Shown here piece after piece: positions 43,161 through 54,500 of a DNA stretch of 64,000 nt. The DNA is taken from the NCBI RefSeq assembly GCF_037071985.1, contig NZ_JAXHDF010000008.1:62001-126000 (forward strand), written 5' to 3'. The translations under genes and the position numbers were made by a program. The DNA comes from Pseudogracilibacillus sp037071985. Lineage in GTDB: Bacteria > Bacillota > Bacilli > Bacillales > Amphibacillaceae. The notes beneath the pieces are model-generated. The model did no database searches. It was given only the letters and a program-made list of their open reading frames with translations, and was not told where the DNA came from. Positions within the stretch are counted from its first letter, which is position 1, and every line of letters starts with the position of its first letter.

Positions 43161-44069
43161 TTATTTATTTGAATATGGCAATGAATCAGGCATTGGATCT
43201 ATACTCATATTCTTTTTAGAAAACCAACCAAAAAAGATCCAAGCAAGAACAAAGCCATAAATAATTTGTTGTAAAAACATCATGATAATACCGCCTAGCT
43301 GTTGATCTTCTTGAGCACTTAGTGGTGAAAACATTTCTGCACCCGACAATTCACCAGATAATCCAGTTAAAACATCACTAGGAACACAAAGACTCATCGC
43401 CTGTAACCATGCACCTTCAGAACTGTATGCACTATAAAGTGATTTAGTAGCAAAGATCATCAATGCACAGGCAATTGAGATTATTAAAATACTACCTAAT
43501 AAATACCCCATTTTGATCAATGGATTTAATGTATCATGTGATTTTAATGGAGTGACAATTGGCCACCACATAAAAATTGCAAATATAAATAATATTATCG
43601 TTATACTAATATGTGCTACTTGAGATTGTTTGGAAAAATCAAATATTGTTGGTAAATGATACATCGAAAATAAACTATTGAATATTGCTAAAGCAATTAA
43701 TGGCTGAGTGAAAAATTTAATAATAGGTTTAATAATTGGCAACTCAATAAATCGTTCAATCGACCAAGTTGGTAATCCACGAATAATGAAAATTGGAATT
43801 ACCATATAGAGAATTGCCATCTGAATCATATGGGCACTCATCATAATATGAGCGAGTAAATCTACAGGAGCTCCTTTAACTAAATAAAGTAATAAGATTC
43901 CTGAATAAAAGAATATCTGTTGGTTCCTCGTAGGACGCTCTACATTACCGAATCGACTACGTTGTGGACCTGTATATATAAAATAAATACCTGCAAGTAC
44001 TACTAAAAATATTAGAAAATAAGGACTCCATAAAGCGCGAAATCCAAATATTTGTATATCTAACCACAT
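43161..44069 (-). CDS. ctaG: CtaG, cytochrome c oxidase assembly protein
   Basis: This is a 302-residue membrane protein of the caa3_CtaG family with seven hydrophobic segments, required for formation of active caa3 oxidase in B. subtilis. Motifs kept are HIMMSAHMIQMA and MYHLPTIFDF. It is separated from ctaF by a terminator and 175 nt, so its expression may be lower than that of the oxidase subunits. Confidence 0.93.
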   Translation of the reverse strand: MWLDIQIFGFRALWSPYFLIFLVVLAGIYFIYTGPQRSRFGNVERPTRNQQIFFYSGILLLYLVKGAPVDLLAHIMMSAHMIQMAILYMVIPIFIIRGLPTWSIERFIELPIIKPIIKFFTQPLIALAIFNSLFSMYHLPTIFDFSKQSQVAHISITIILFIFAIFMWWPIVTPLKSHDTLNPLIKMGYLLGSILIISIACALMIFATKSLYSAYSSEGAWLQAMSLCVPSDVLTGLSGELSGAEMFSPLSAQEDQQLGGIIMMFLQQIIYGFVLAWIFFGWFSKKNMSIDPMPDSLPYSNK

Positions 44070-44196
44070 GTAAATCCACCTCTTTGAAAAACTTAGTATG
44101 ATCGTTCATCCTATACTCCACTCATAATTATACCGTATTTTACGGTACTAAAACAGGTCACATGTGACAAATTCATAAATATCCTTTTATGAGAAA

Positions 44197-44230
44197 TAAA
44201 AGACTGGAGGAAATTCCCCCAGTCTTTTAT
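44197..44230 (-). terminator. Terminator between ctaF and ctaG
   Basis: AAAAGACTGG and CCAGTCTTTT form a 10-bp stem, extended by GGGGAATTTCCTCC-type inner pairing, followed by T on the minus strand, 15 nt after the ctaF stop. Confidence 0.85.
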
Positions 44231-44244
44231 TATTTTTTTATTTA

Positions 44245-44574
44245 TTACCACCAAGATATAACCATTAATCCTGCAAGTGTTAAAAATGCTGCCCAAACAC
44301 CGCCATAGATTAATGTGGCAGGCATCTCATGACCTTTATCTTTCAAATGCATGAAATAATAGAACTGAAACCCTGCTTGAACAATTGCCATAATGAACAG
44401 AATTGGTAGTACATACATACGACTAATCGTTCCAGTTGCAACAATTGCAAAAGCAATAATGGTGAAGACAATCATCAAACCAAAAGAAATTAATTGACGT
44501 TGCATTTCTTCTTTACTTTTTTGTCTTCTAAATACTTCAGACTGATCCAAGTTTGAATTTGATTCATTCGTCAT
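44245..44574 (-). CDS. ctaF: Cytochrome caa3 oxidase subunit IV
   Basis: This is a small subunit of the terminal oxidase, with 109 residues and three membrane segments (LISFGLMIVFTIIAFAIVA; PILFIMAIVQAGFQFYYFMHL; WAAFLTLAGLMVI). The motif FQFYYFMHLKDKGHE is typical of the bacterial subunit IVB family. It lies 3 nt after ctaE. Confidence 0.95.
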   Translation of the reverse strand: MTNESNSNLDQSEVFRRQKSKEEMQRQLISFGLMIVFTIIAFAIVATGTISRMYVLPILFIMAIVQAGFQFYYFMHLKDKGHEMPATLIYGGVWAAFLTLAGLMVISWW

Positions 44575-44577
44575 TGA

Positions 44578-45204
44578 TTAACCCACCTTCCCCATTAAGT
44601 ATACTACCGTAAAGATAAATACCCATACGACATCAATGAAGTGCCAGAATAAACTAAATGTGTTAAATTTAGGTGCGTTATATAAGTTCAATCCTCTTTT
44701 CGCATTACGGATAAGTAGTGTAGTCAACCAACAAATACCAAATAATACGTGACCACCGTGGAATCCAACTAGCGCAAAGAATGCTGAACCAAATGCCGAT
44801 GATTGGAAACTAAAGCCGTACTCAGTGATGTAATGAGCAAACTCATAAATTTCACAAACTAAAAACCCAATTCCAAGTAAACCAGTAATTCCTAACCACA
44901 ATACCATTTTCTTATAATCATTATTACGCATGTGATACATTGCATACACACTAGTTAATGAACTTGTTAATAATAGCATTGTCATTAAGAAAACTAAACC
45001 TAAACCGAATAATTCTTCAGAGGAAGGCCCCCCTGCAGTTGAATTTTTCAACGCAAGGTAGGTTCCAAATAAACTTGCAAATAGTACAGTTTCTCCACCA
45101 AGGAAGAACCACTGACCAAAGAATTTATTCTTCCCTTCTAGTGTAGCTTTCTCTGGTTCTGCTGGCAAAACTTCTGGAAATAAGCTGCTATGATCATGAC
45201 TCAT
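44578..45204 (-). CDS. ctaE: Cytochrome caa3 oxidase subunit III
   Basis: This is a 208-residue membrane subunit with five segments. The subunit III signatures FALVGFHGGHVLFGICWL and SLFWHFIDVVWVFIFTVVYL are visible. It binds no redox centre but stabilises subunit I. It lies 3 nt after ctaD and 3 nt before ctaF. Confidence 0.96.
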   Translation of the reverse strand: MSHDHSSLFPEVLPAEPEKATLEGKNKFFGQWFFLGGETVLFASLFGTYLALKNSTAGGPSSEELFGLGLVFLMTMLLLTSSLTSVYAMYHMRNNDYKKMVLWLGITGLLGIGFLVCEIYEFAHYITEYGFSFQSSAFGSAFFALVGFHGGHVLFGICWLTTLLIRNAKRGLNLYNAPKFNTFSLFWHFIDVVWVFIFTVVYLMGKVG

Positions 45205-45207
45205 GTC

Positions 45208-47076
45208 TTACTTTGCCTCCCCTTCTAATGCCTTTTGTAGTTCTTCCTTAGGGATGTAGTAGCCAAAGTCGTCTTTAAGAGATCTTACAACCATACAGCC
45301 AATCGAGAATGCCATACCGCCGTAAAGTGCTAAATACCATAAGCCATTATCTGTTTGGTAAATAAAGCCAAATCCTGCAACGAAGAACCCTAATCCCATT
45401 AAGAATGGTATGAATGAACCGCTTGGCATATGAACATCATCTAAAGGTTCGCCTGGAGGAATTGTTCCATCACCTTCCATTTTTTCAATCCATAATGGGT
45501 CAAGACCACGAACCAGTGGAAGCTGTTCAAAGTTATAGTAAGGTGGTGGTGACGAAATAGACCACTCTAATGTACGTCCATCCCATGGGTCAGCAGATGC
45601 TTTTTCACCTTTCACCGCTGTATATACAATGTTTACGATAAACACAATTGTACCTACACCCATTAAAAACGCACCAATTGTACTAATGAAGTTACCTAAT
45701 TCTAATCCTTGGTCATGTAAAAATACCCAGTAACGACGAGGCATTCCCATTAGACCTAAAAAGTGTTGAATAAAGAATGTTAAATGGAAACCGATAAAGA
45801 ATACCCAGAACGTAAATTTACCCATACCTTCATGTAAAATACGTCCGAACATTTTCGGCCACCAATAATGAAGTCCAGCAAAAATACCGAAAATAGTTCC
45901 TCCAACAATTACATAGTGGAAGTGAGCTACAACAAAGTATGTGTCATGATACTGATAGTCAGCTACAGCTGAACCTAACATAACACCCGTCATACCACCA
46001 ATTGTAAATGTAGGAATAAATCCTAAAACCCATAACATGGCAGAATTGATAGTAACTTGACCGCCCCACATTGTTAGGAGCCAGTTAAAAATTTTAATAC
46101 CCGTAGGAACTGCAATTGCCATTGTTCCAACAGCAAAAATTGAGTTTGCAACTGGTCCTAGACCAACTGTAAACATGTGGTGAGCCCACACCATGAATCC
46201 TAAGAAAGCAATTAACATTGTTGCAAATACCATTGCAGTATAACCAAACAATCTCTTTCTAGAGAATGTTGCAATTACATCACTAAATATCCCAAATAAC
46301 GGTAAAATGAGGATGTAAACCTCAGGATGTCCGAAAATCCAGAATAAATGCTGATAAATAATCGTATTTCCACCTAGTGCAACGTTAAAGAACGCTGTAT
46401 CAAACATACGATCAAACATTAATAAGAATAAGTTAATCGTTAAAGGTGGGAAAGCAAACAAGATTAAAACACTTGTAATAAATGTTGCCCATGCAAATAA
46501 TGGCATACGCATATATGTCATACCTGGTGCTCTCATCGTAACAATTGTGGCAATAAAGTTAATACCACCCATTAATGTACCAGCACCTGCAATTTGTAGA
46601 CCAAGAATATAATAGTCAACACCATGACCCGGGGATTGCATTGCAAGAGATGCATAAGATGTCCATCCAGCATCAGGAGCTCCACCAGTCAGGAAACTGA
46701 CGTTTAATAAAATTCCTCCGAAAAAGAACAGCCAAAAACTTAATGCGTTAAGAAATGGAAACGCTACGTCTCGCGCCCCTATTTGTAATGGCATGGCCGC
46801 GTTCATGAGCCCTATTAATATGGGCATCCCCGCTAAAAAGATCATTGTTGTACCATGCATTGTAATCATTTCATTGTAGAATCCAGCACTGATAAAGTCG
46901 TTTTGCGGCTTAATTAGCTGAATTCGAATAATGAGTGCTTCCAGTCCACCAAGGATGAAGAAGAAACCCCCACCTGCAAGATATAGGTGAGCAATTTTCT
47001 TATGGTCTACTGTCGTAAGATAGTCCCATAAGAAAGAACCAAAGCTTCGTTTTCCCGTAGCTGCAATACTACTCAC
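45208..47076 (-). CDS. ctaD: Cytochrome caa3 oxidase subunit I
   Basis: This is the catalytic subunit, carrying heme a and the heme a3-CuB centre, where O2 is reduced and protons are pumped. It has 622 residues and at least twelve membrane spans. The CuB/active-site Tyr motif FGHPEVYILILP and the heme-ligand motif DTYFVVAHFHYVIVGG are intact; MHGTTMIFLAGMP carries the other heme a ligand. The length equals that of B. subtilis CtaD, including the C-terminal extension. Confidence 0.98.
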   Translation of the reverse strand: MSSIAATGKRSFGSFLWDYLTTVDHKKIAHLYLAGGGFFFILGGLEALIIRIQLIKPQNDFISAGFYNEMITMHGTTMIFLAGMPILIGLMNAAMPLQIGARDVAFPFLNALSFWLFFFGGILLNVSFLTGGAPDAGWTSYASLAMQSPGHGVDYYILGLQIAGAGTLMGGINFIATIVTMRAPGMTYMRMPLFAWATFITSVLILFAFPPLTINLFLLMFDRMFDTAFFNVALGGNTIIYQHLFWIFGHPEVYILILPLFGIFSDVIATFSRKRLFGYTAMVFATMLIAFLGFMVWAHHMFTVGLGPVANSIFAVGTMAIAVPTGIKIFNWLLTMWGGQVTINSAMLWVLGFIPTFTIGGMTGVMLGSAVADYQYHDTYFVVAHFHYVIVGGTIFGIFAGLHYWWPKMFGRILHEGMGKFTFWVFFIGFHLTFFIQHFLGLMGMPRRYWVFLHDQGLELGNFISTIGAFLMGVGTIVFIVNIVYTAVKGEKASADPWDGRTLEWSISSPPPYYNFEQLPLVRGLDPLWIEKMEGDGTIPPGEPLDDVHMPSGSFIPFLMGLGFFVAGFGFIYQTDNGLWYLALYGGMAFSIGCMVVRSLKDDFGYYIPKEELQKALEGEAK

Positions 47077-47123
47077 ATTAACAACCTCCTATAATGATCT
47101 TTAAACTTGTATAAGTTTTAAGA

Positions 47124-48191
47124 CTAATCTTCCTTACTTTCTGCACTAACTTCAGATGGTTTTAATTGCAATAAGTATTCTGCAATTTTATCTGCTTCAT
47201 CATCATTCACTTCCGGATATGCTCCAGTCATTAGGTTACCAGGTTTAAGTGACTCAGGATCTTGAATCCACTGAACTAAATTTTCTTTCGTTGGTTCTAA
47301 ATATCCTGCAAATCTTGAACGGTCACCGAATTGAGTTAAATCTGGACCTATTGGTACACTCCCTGCAGAATAAGTCTGTGTATCAGTAGCGTGACAATTT
47401 AAGCACGCCTTCTCTTCAAATAGTTCTTTACCCTCTTGAGCAACAGCGTCTAATTCAAGTTTCTCTGAATCAAAGTTTTGCATATCTGCTACCCATTGGT
47501 CATATTCTTCTTGACTTACAACGACTATTTTAAAGTCCATTAATGAGTGAGAAGGACCACAGAGTTCAGCACATTTACCAAAATATACCCCTTCTTCATA
47601 CGCTTCTAAATACATTGTATTTACGTTTTCCGGGTTTACGTCAAGCTTACCAGATAAACTTGGTACCCAGAATGAATGAAGAACATCTTTTGTAATTAAA
47701 TGTACGTATACCTTTGTATTAACCGGAATATACAAATCCTGGCTCGTAGAAATTTCTTCATTTTGATAATCATAATGCCACCAGTATTGGTTACCAGTAA
47801 CATCAATATTAATATGATCTTCTGCATCTGCATCATCTGCCAAGTGGAAAGTTGCAAACACGGTAGGAACTGCCATGATCACTACAAGAATAATTGGAAT
47901 GATCGTCCAAACAGCCTCTAATGTTTTATTTCCTTCAACTTGTTCGGGATTAATTACTGGATCTCCCTTTTTCTTACGATAACGCATTAACACAATTACA
48001 TACAATACCATTACAACTAGAAGTACAAAGGTCATAACCACCGTTGTTAAAATAATTAGTTGCATTGATATATCTGCACCATACCCTTTAGGCACAAGTG
48101 CTGTCAGATTGTCTCTACCACATGCAGATAGTATAAAGGCTAAAGAACCGAGTAAAAACAAGGCTCTAAATTTTCCCATCCAACCTTTCAT
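47124..48191 (-). CDS. ctaC: Cytochrome caa3 oxidase subunit II with fused cytochrome c
   Basis: This subunit receives electrons. It has 355 residues: a lipoprotein signal peptide with lipobox LSAC, two membrane segments, a cupredoxin domain with the CuA ligands (FGKCAELCGPSHSLM), and a C-terminal cytochrome c domain with the heme motif CLNCH and a later Met in LMTGAYP. The fusion defines the caa3 rather than aa3 type. LspA in this window would process it. Confidence 0.97.
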   Translation of the reverse strand: MKGWMGKFRALFLLGSLAFILSACGRDNLTALVPKGYGADISMQLIILTTVVMTFVLLVVMVLYVIVLMRYRKKKGDPVINPEQVEGNKTLEAVWTIIPIILVVIMAVPTVFATFHLADDADAEDHINIDVTGNQYWWHYDYQNEEISTSQDLYIPVNTKVYVHLITKDVLHSFWVPSLSGKLDVNPENVNTMYLEAYEEGVYFGKCAELCGPSHSLMDFKIVVVSQEEYDQWVADMQNFDSEKLELDAVAQEGKELFEEKACLNCHATDTQTYSAGSVPIGPDLTQFGDRSRFAGYLEPTKENLVQWIQDPESLKPGNLMTGAYPEVNDDEADKIAEYLLQLKPSEVSAESKED

Positions 48192-48262
48192 GTATGCATA
48201 CCTCTCTTTCTCCTATAATACTACATTGAATTTTCATCAAGGGCTGTTTTCGACTCTATGTA

Positions 48263-49192
48263 TTATATTACTACAATTATCATTGTTAAGAATATAATAA
48301 TTAAATATCCTAATGAATAGAAGAAAACAAAATTTGCCCATTTCAATACATTTTCCATGAAGAATCCACTAAAACCGATGATTAACCAAGCAACATTTAA
48401 GGTTGTTGCAACAGCTAGGAATGTATTACCTAATTCCCCTAAGAAAAAAGGTAAGGGAAGTAAACATGCAATGTAAACGACAATTTGTCGTTTTGTGAAT
48501 TCAAAACCATGTACTGCAGGAAGCATAGGGATACCTGCTGCTTTATATTCTTTACAGTTTTTCATTGCTAATGCAAGGAAGTGAGGCGTTTGCCAAATAA
48601 ACATTATTAAAAATAGTATGATTGGAACGATATGAAATAAATCTGGATTAATTGCCGCCCATCCAATTAATGGTGGAACTGCTCCGGATATACAACCAAT
48701 TTCTGTATTAAGGGTATATCTTCTTTTCGACCAAATTGTGTATAAAACTACGTATGTAAACCAGCCAATAAAAGCTATGATTGCGGCGGTTACCGTTGTT
48801 AAATATAAAAGAATTAGTCCTAATATAGTAGAAGTAACACCTATAAATAACGTATTGTTTAATGATATTTTGCCGGTTACAGTCGGTCGTTCTTTCGTCC
48901 GACTCATAATTGGATCAATATCAACATCATACCAATTATTTAAAACACTCGCACCTATCAATACTAATGTACTGCCAATCATTGTCAGGAAAAATAAACT
49001 GATATTTTCCATGAATGATGTGTTTGTAAAATAAAGGGCAAGCCAATATCCTGCAAAAACTGTAAATAAATTGGAGTTTACTATACCTAATTTAATGACA
49101 GATTTAACATCCTTCATTGTAAATTTTCCATTATTTAAATTAGCAGACTCGTTGATTGTTATAGAAGAAGGTGTAACTTCTCCGTTAGCCAT
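48263..49192 (-). CDS. ctaB: Protoheme IX farnesyltransferase (heme O synthase)
   Basis: This membrane UbiA-family enzyme adds a farnesyl group to heme B, giving heme O. It has 309 residues, with the Asp-rich prenyl-binding motifs NNWYDVDIDPIMSRTKERPT (first) and YTIWSKRRYTLNTEIG (second). The ATG at 49192 follows GGGAGG by 10 nt; the frame runs 18 codons further without a site. It is divergent from ctaA, the next enzyme, and heads the oxidase gene run. Confidence 0.95.
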   Translation of the reverse strand: MANGEVTPSSITINESANLNNGKFTMKDVKSVIKLGIVNSNLFTVFAGYWLALYFTNTSFMENISLFFLTMIGSTLVLIGASVLNNWYDVDIDPIMSRTKERPTVTGKISLNNTLFIGVTSTILGLILLYLTTVTAAIIAFIGWFTYVVLYTIWSKRRYTLNTEIGCISGAVPPLIGWAAINPDLFHIVPIILFLIMFIWQTPHFLALAMKNCKEYKAAGIPMLPAVHGFEFTKRQIVVYIACLLPLPFFLGELGNTFLAVATTLNVAWLIIGFSGFFMENVLKWANFVFFYSLGYLIIIFLTMIIVVI

Positions 49193-49667
49193 TTCATGAT
49201 AGCCTCCCTTCACTTTTATAAATGAAAAAAATATAAAAAGATACACTATCTTAATATATTCTATTCAATATAGATGCTTCCCCTATTTACATAATTGAAT
49301 TCATTGCACAGTATCCTATTGTACCATCTTTTTCAGATTCCATATACCAAAATGTATTTAGTAAAACATAAGTACAAATAGATACTACTTGAAACCTCTA
49401 TCATTATTTTTATCAAACTTCATTTGAATTTGCAAGGAATTCTATTGTTATGAAAGGAATTTTGGCAGGAACAAGAAAAAGTATTACAAATCTGTGACAA
49501 GTAAATACTAATGTTAATTTTATGATCTAAAATAATTGCTTTATCCAATATATAGCCAGTATGATTAATTATAGTCATTAAAATACTGATTATTATTTGG
49601 TTATTACAATTATCTTATATCAATTGTAACCAGATAGGATTATATACAAAAAGTGAGGCTATTTATT
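49193..49667. other. Divergent control region between ctaB and ctaA
   Basis: The 475 nt between these heme A genes are A/T-rich and hold no gene. Promoters for both directions must lie here; in B. subtilis ResD and CcpA act on this region. CTGTGACAAGTAAATA near 49492 recalls a ResD-type TGTGA site, but I could not assign firm boxes. Confidence 0.45.
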
Positions 49668-50639
49668 ATGATTAGAACAATTAAATGGCTATCGGTCGTT
49701 TCGACGGTAGGTATGATATTCATTTTATTAGGCGGTGCCCTTGTTACGAAAACAGAGTCAGGCATGGGCTGTGGGAATAGCTGGCCACTTTGTAACGGAG
49801 AATTAATTCCTACCAAAGTGACTGCAGAATTAATTATAGAATATAGCCACCGCTTGGTTTCTTCCATTATTGGTGTGACTGTTTTACTTCTTGCTGTTTT
49901 ATCTTGGATGGTTATTGGCCATATTCGTGAAGTTAAATTTTTAGCATTCTTATCTTTTTCATCCTTGGTTTTACAAGGTTTGATTGGGGCTGCAGCTGTT
50001 ATATGGGGACAATCTGATTTTGTACTTGCCATTCATTTTGGAATTTCATTAATCTCATTTGCCGCCGTATTTTTATTAATGTTGCTTGTGTTTGAAATCG
50101 ATAAAAAATTTGATGCTACAACATTAGTTATTAAGAAAGACCATCGCATAGAAATATATTTATTAACTATTTTCACGACTGTTGTAGTTTATACCGGAGC
50201 ACTTGTAAGACATGTTAATGCAAACCTAGTTTGTGGAAGCTGGCCATTTTGTAACAACAGTGCACCTTTCGCTTTTGCCGATTACAATTTCCATCAATGG
50301 GTACAAATGGGGCACCGCTTTCTTGCTGGGATACTCTTAATTTGGACAATTAGTTTTTTCATTAAAGTTATGAAAAATTACCGTGATAATCGAATCATGT
50401 ATTGGGGTTGGGTTTCTACTTTAATTTTAATCCTATCTCAAGTACTATTTGGAGCATTGATTATCTTTACTCAATTAAATTTATGGATCGCTCTTTTACA
50501 TGCATTGTTCATCACTTGTTATTTTGGTAATTTAAGTTACTTTATATTACTCTCCTATCGAAGTGCAAAGCAGGAAAATGAAGTATCGGTAAAAAATAAT
50601 ATTCCAACTTACAATATTGAAGCAAAAAATGAGATATAG
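49668..50639 (+). CDS. ctaA: Heme A synthase
   Basis: This oxidises the C8 methyl of heme O to give heme A for the caa3 oxidase. It has 323 residues and eight membrane spans in two similar halves. The paired Cys motifs (CGNSWPLCNG in the first half, CGSWPFCNN in the second) and the heme-ligand His residues (EYSHRLVS, HFGIS, MGHRFLAG, LLHALF) are present. The ATG at 49668 has GAGG 9 nt before. It is transcribed away from ctaB. Confidence 0.96.
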   Translation: MIRTIKWLSVVSTVGMIFILLGGALVTKTESGMGCGNSWPLCNGELIPTKVTAELIIEYSHRLVSSIIGVTVLLLAVLSWMVIGHIREVKFLAFLSFSSLVLQGLIGAAAVIWGQSDFVLAIHFGISLISFAAVFLLMLLVFEIDKKFDATTLVIKKDHRIEIYLLTIFTTVVVYTGALVRHVNANLVCGSWPFCNNSAPFAFADYNFHQWVQMGHRFLAGILLIWTISFFIKVMKNYRDNRIMYWGWVSTLILILSQVLFGALIIFTQLNLWIALLHALFITCYFGNLSYFILLSYRSAKQENEVSVKNNIPTYNIEAKNEI

Positions 50640-50666
50640 GTAAATTACCTGTATCTCATTTTTTTA
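50626..50666. terminator. Bidirectional terminator between ctaA and the pseudouridine synthase gene
   Basis: AATGAGATA and TATCTCATT with AGGT/ACCT inside form a long stem; T follows on the plus strand and A-rich sequence precedes it. The ctaA stop lies in the stem. Confidence 0.85.
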
Positions 50667-51350
50667 GGGAACTAAGGATTTCTCCCAATTCGTCCAAGGG
50701 TTCAGTTGTGGTGGATTAGAAGTGACTATTATTTTTTCTTTTTTAACTGGATGGACAAAAGACAATTGATGAGCCCATAAAGCAATTTGTTGGCCTGTTT
50801 TATTAACGTGACTACCATATAATTGATCACCATAAAGTGGGTGACCCAATTCTTTTAATTGAACTCTAATTTGATGAGATCTACCGGTTTCTAACATAAT
50901 CTGCATCAATGTATACTTATTTTTACGTTCTAACGTTTTATAATGTAATATTGCTTTTTTAGCATCTGGAGAAGAACTATTTACAACAGCTACTTCATTT
51001 TTTCTTCTGTCTTTTTTTAAATAATGAATTAATGTGTCTTTTTCATTTGTTACCTTACCTCGGACAACAGCTAAATAGGTTCTTGCTAACTCTCTCTTTC
51101 GAAGCATATTAGCCATTCTTGAAGCGGCTTTTGACGTTTTAGCAAAGATGATTGCTCCACCGACTGGTCTATCTAGACGATGAACGAGACTAAGATAAAC
51201 ATTTCCAGGCTTTTGATATCTCTTTTTAATATCTTTTTTTAATATCGATAATAAATCTGGATCTTTGGAACGGTCTTCTTGTACAGGTACATTAACCGGT
51301 TTTTCTACAATGAGTAAATGATTATCTTCATATAAGATTGGTATTTCCAT
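50664..51350 (-). CDS. RluA-family pseudouridine synthase without S4 domain
   Basis: This is a 228-residue pseudouridine synthase: the catalytic motif HRLDRPVGGAI holds the active Asp near residue 61, and GRSHQIRVQL lies near 165. It has no S4 domain, unlike the 302-residue paralogue at 841-1749. The RNA target cannot be told from sequence. It stands alone between ctaA and pyc and is convergent with ctaA. Confidence 0.88.
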   Translation of the reverse strand: MEIPILYEDNHLLIVEKPVNVPVQEDRSKDPDLLSILKKDIKKRYQKPGNVYLSLVHRLDRPVGGAIIFAKTSKAASRMANMLRKRELARTYLAVVRGKVTNEKDTLIHYLKKDRRKNEVAVVNSSSPDAKKAILHYKTLERKNKYTLMQIMLETGRSHQIRVQLKELGHPLYGDQLYGSHVNKTGQQIALWAHQLSFVHPVKKEKIIVTSNPPQLNPWTNWEKSLVP

Positions 51351-51459
51351 ATTAATCAGCCTATACTTCCTTTCTTTCTGTAATTATTCCTGTTCTTACT
51401 CCATAGTATTTATCCGTTTTTTGATTGATGAAATTAAACTATATCTATTTTAGTGTAAA

Positions 51460-51496
51460 AAGAAAATAGGTAGAAGTATCAAACTTCTACCTACCT
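51460..51496 (-). terminator. Terminator after pyc
   Basis: TAGGTAGAAG and CTTCTACCTA form a 10-bp stem followed by a T-rich tract on the minus strand, 10-45 nt after the pyc stop. Confidence 0.88.
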
Positions 51497-51504
51497 TATC
51501 ATAC

Positions 51505-54500
51505 TTATTCGAATTCGAGAAGTAGATCATTTACAGAAATAGCTGCTCCATCACTTACATGGATTCGTTTAATAACACCTTTAAATGGCGCTTGAATAGT
51601 CGTCTCCATTTTCATTGCTTCAGTGATAAGCAAATAATCCCCTTTTTCTACTTTATCTCCTTCTGAGCAAAGAATTTTAACAACAGTACCTGGCATAGTT
51701 GCTCCAATTTCTTTTGGTTTTTCTTTATTAGCCTTCGGTAACTCGGCTACTTGTGATGTAATACTTTTATCTTTAATTATTATCTCTCGTGATTGCCCAT
51801 TTAGTTCAAAATACATTACTCTCGTTCCATCTGATCGTGGTTCAGAAATAGAAACAAGCTTAATAAATAACGTTTTACCTTGTTCAATTTCAACTTCGAT
51901 TTCTTCACCTAAACGCATTCCGTAAAAGTAAGTTGGTGTATCAAGTACTGATACATCTGCATATGTCGTGGTGAAGTTATGATAGCTCATAAAAACGTCA
52001 GGATACAGTGCATAGGCAATCAAGTCAAAACTTGTTACTTCACGCCCAAGTTTTTCAAATAACTCATCTCTTAGTTTTTCAAAATCTACTGGCTCTAGTA
52101 ATTTTCCTGGACGAACCTCAATTTTTTCTCTTCCTTTTAGTATAATTTCTTGTAACTTTTTAGGAAAACCTCCATAAGGTTGACCTATATCCCCTTGGAA
52201 GAATTCAATAACAGAAGCAGGAAAATCCATAAACTCTCCGCGTTCATAAATATCTTTTTCCGTTAAATTATTTTGAACCATAAATAAAGCCATATCGCCA
52301 ACAATTTTAGAAGAAGGTGTAACTTTTACAATATCACCAAACATATCATTTACAGTTCGGAACATCTTCTTTACCTCATCCCAACGTTCTTCCAATCCTA
52401 CCGCTTTTGCTTGCTGTTGTAAGTTACTATATTGTCCTCCCGGCATTTCATGGAAATAAACTTCTGAATGAGGAGATCTCATCCCACTTTCAAAGTCTTG
52501 GTAGTAATCACGAATCCCATCCCAATAAGACGAAAGTTCTTCATAATTATTGACATTGATATCTGGTTGATTTTTCGTTCCTTCTAACGCATGATACAAA
52601 GATTGTGCGCTTGGTTGTGAGGTTGATCCAGCCATAGATCCACATGCTACATCAACTACATCGACTCCTGCTTCAATAGCTCGTGCATACATATAGATAC
52701 CATTTCCACTTGTATCATGAGTGTGTAAATGAATCGGAATATCCAATGTGTTCTTTAATTCAGTAATTAATTGATATGCTGCTTCCGGTTTTAACAGTCC
52801 AGCCATATCTTTAATTCCTAAAATATGGGCACCAGATTGTTCAAGATCTTTCGCTAATTTTGTGTAATACTCAAGATCGTATTTTCCTCTACCTTTATCA
52901 AGTAAGTTCCCTGTATAACAAATTGATGCCTCGGCAATTTTCCCACTATTTCTAACTGCTTCTATAGCAGGTTTTATTCCTTCTAACCAGTTTAAACTGT
53001 CAAAGATACGGAACACATCTATTCCTGCTTTAGCGCTTTCTTCAACAAAGGAAAATAACACGTTATCAGGATAATTTTTGTATCCGACAGCATTACTTGC
53101 TCGAAGTAACATTTGGAATAAAATATTTGGCATTTTTTCACGTAAATGCAAAAGCCTTGTCCAAGGGTCTTCTCTTAAAAAACGATACGCTACATCAAAT
53201 GTTGCTCCTCCCCACATCTCTACAGAGAATAGCTCAGGTAAAAGGCGAGCTGTAGGTTCAGCAATTTGTTCTAAATCTTTTGTTCTTATACGAGTAGCCA
53301 ATAGCGATTGATGAGCATCTCTAAATGTTGTATCAGTGAGCAACACTTTTTCTTGATTCTTTAACCAATTAGCCACATAATCTGGTCCATGTTCGTCAAG
53401 TAATTGTTTTGTTCCCGTTGGTATTTCATCCAAATGATTTACATGTGGAATATGAATTGGTGAAAATCTTGGTTTTTCTTTTTTAGGGACGCCATCTACC
53501 CCGTTTATCGTCATATCCCCAATATACGTTAACAGTTTTGTTCCACGGTCTTTACGTTTTGGAAACACAAAAAGCTCTGGTGTATCATCAATAAAATTAG
53601 TATCGTACTCACCCGAAGCAAACTGTTTATGCAAAATAACATTTTTTAAAAAAGGAATGTTTGTTTTTATTCCACGAATACGAAACTCTTTTAAATTTCT
53701 CACCATTTTTTGAGCAGCTTGTTCAAATGTCAGCGCCCAAGTAGAGACTTTTACTAATAGTGAATCATAATAAGGCGATATAACCGCACCTTGATATCCA
53801 TTACCAGCATCAAGTCTAACTCCAAATCCTCCGCCAGAACGATATACCATTATCCTGCCTGTATCTGGCATAAAGTCATTTAATGGATCTTCTGTTGTTA
53901 CTCGTGACTGAATTGCATAACCGTTTGTTCGAATGTCTTCTTGTTTTGGAATTCCGACAACAGGATCATGCAGACTACGTCCTTCTGCCACTTTAATCTG
54001 AGATTGAACAATATCTACCCCGGTAATCATCTCAGTTATTGTATGTTCCACTTGAATTCGTGGATTCACTTCAATAAAATAAAAATCTTCTCCAGTTACT
54101 AAAAATTCAACTGTACCAGCATTAATATAGCCTACATTTTTTGCTAGTTGTACAGCTGCTTCACAAATTCGGTCTCTTAATTCATCTGATAGAGATAAAC
54201 TAGGTGCAACTTCAACGACTTTTTGATGACGTCTTTGTACAGAACAATCTCTTTCATATAAATGAACAATATTTCCTTGTTCATCCCCTATTATTTGAAC
54301 TTCAATATGTTTTGGATTTTGAATGAATTTTTCTACATATATTTCGTCGTTACCAAAAGCGGTTTTTGCTTCAGAACGAGCACGTTCGTATGCTTCCTGT
54401 AACTCACCCTTATGATGAACAATCCGCATTCCTCGCCCACCGCCGCCTAGCGATGCCTTAATAATAATAGGGTATCCTGCATTTTCTCCAAATTTTTCAA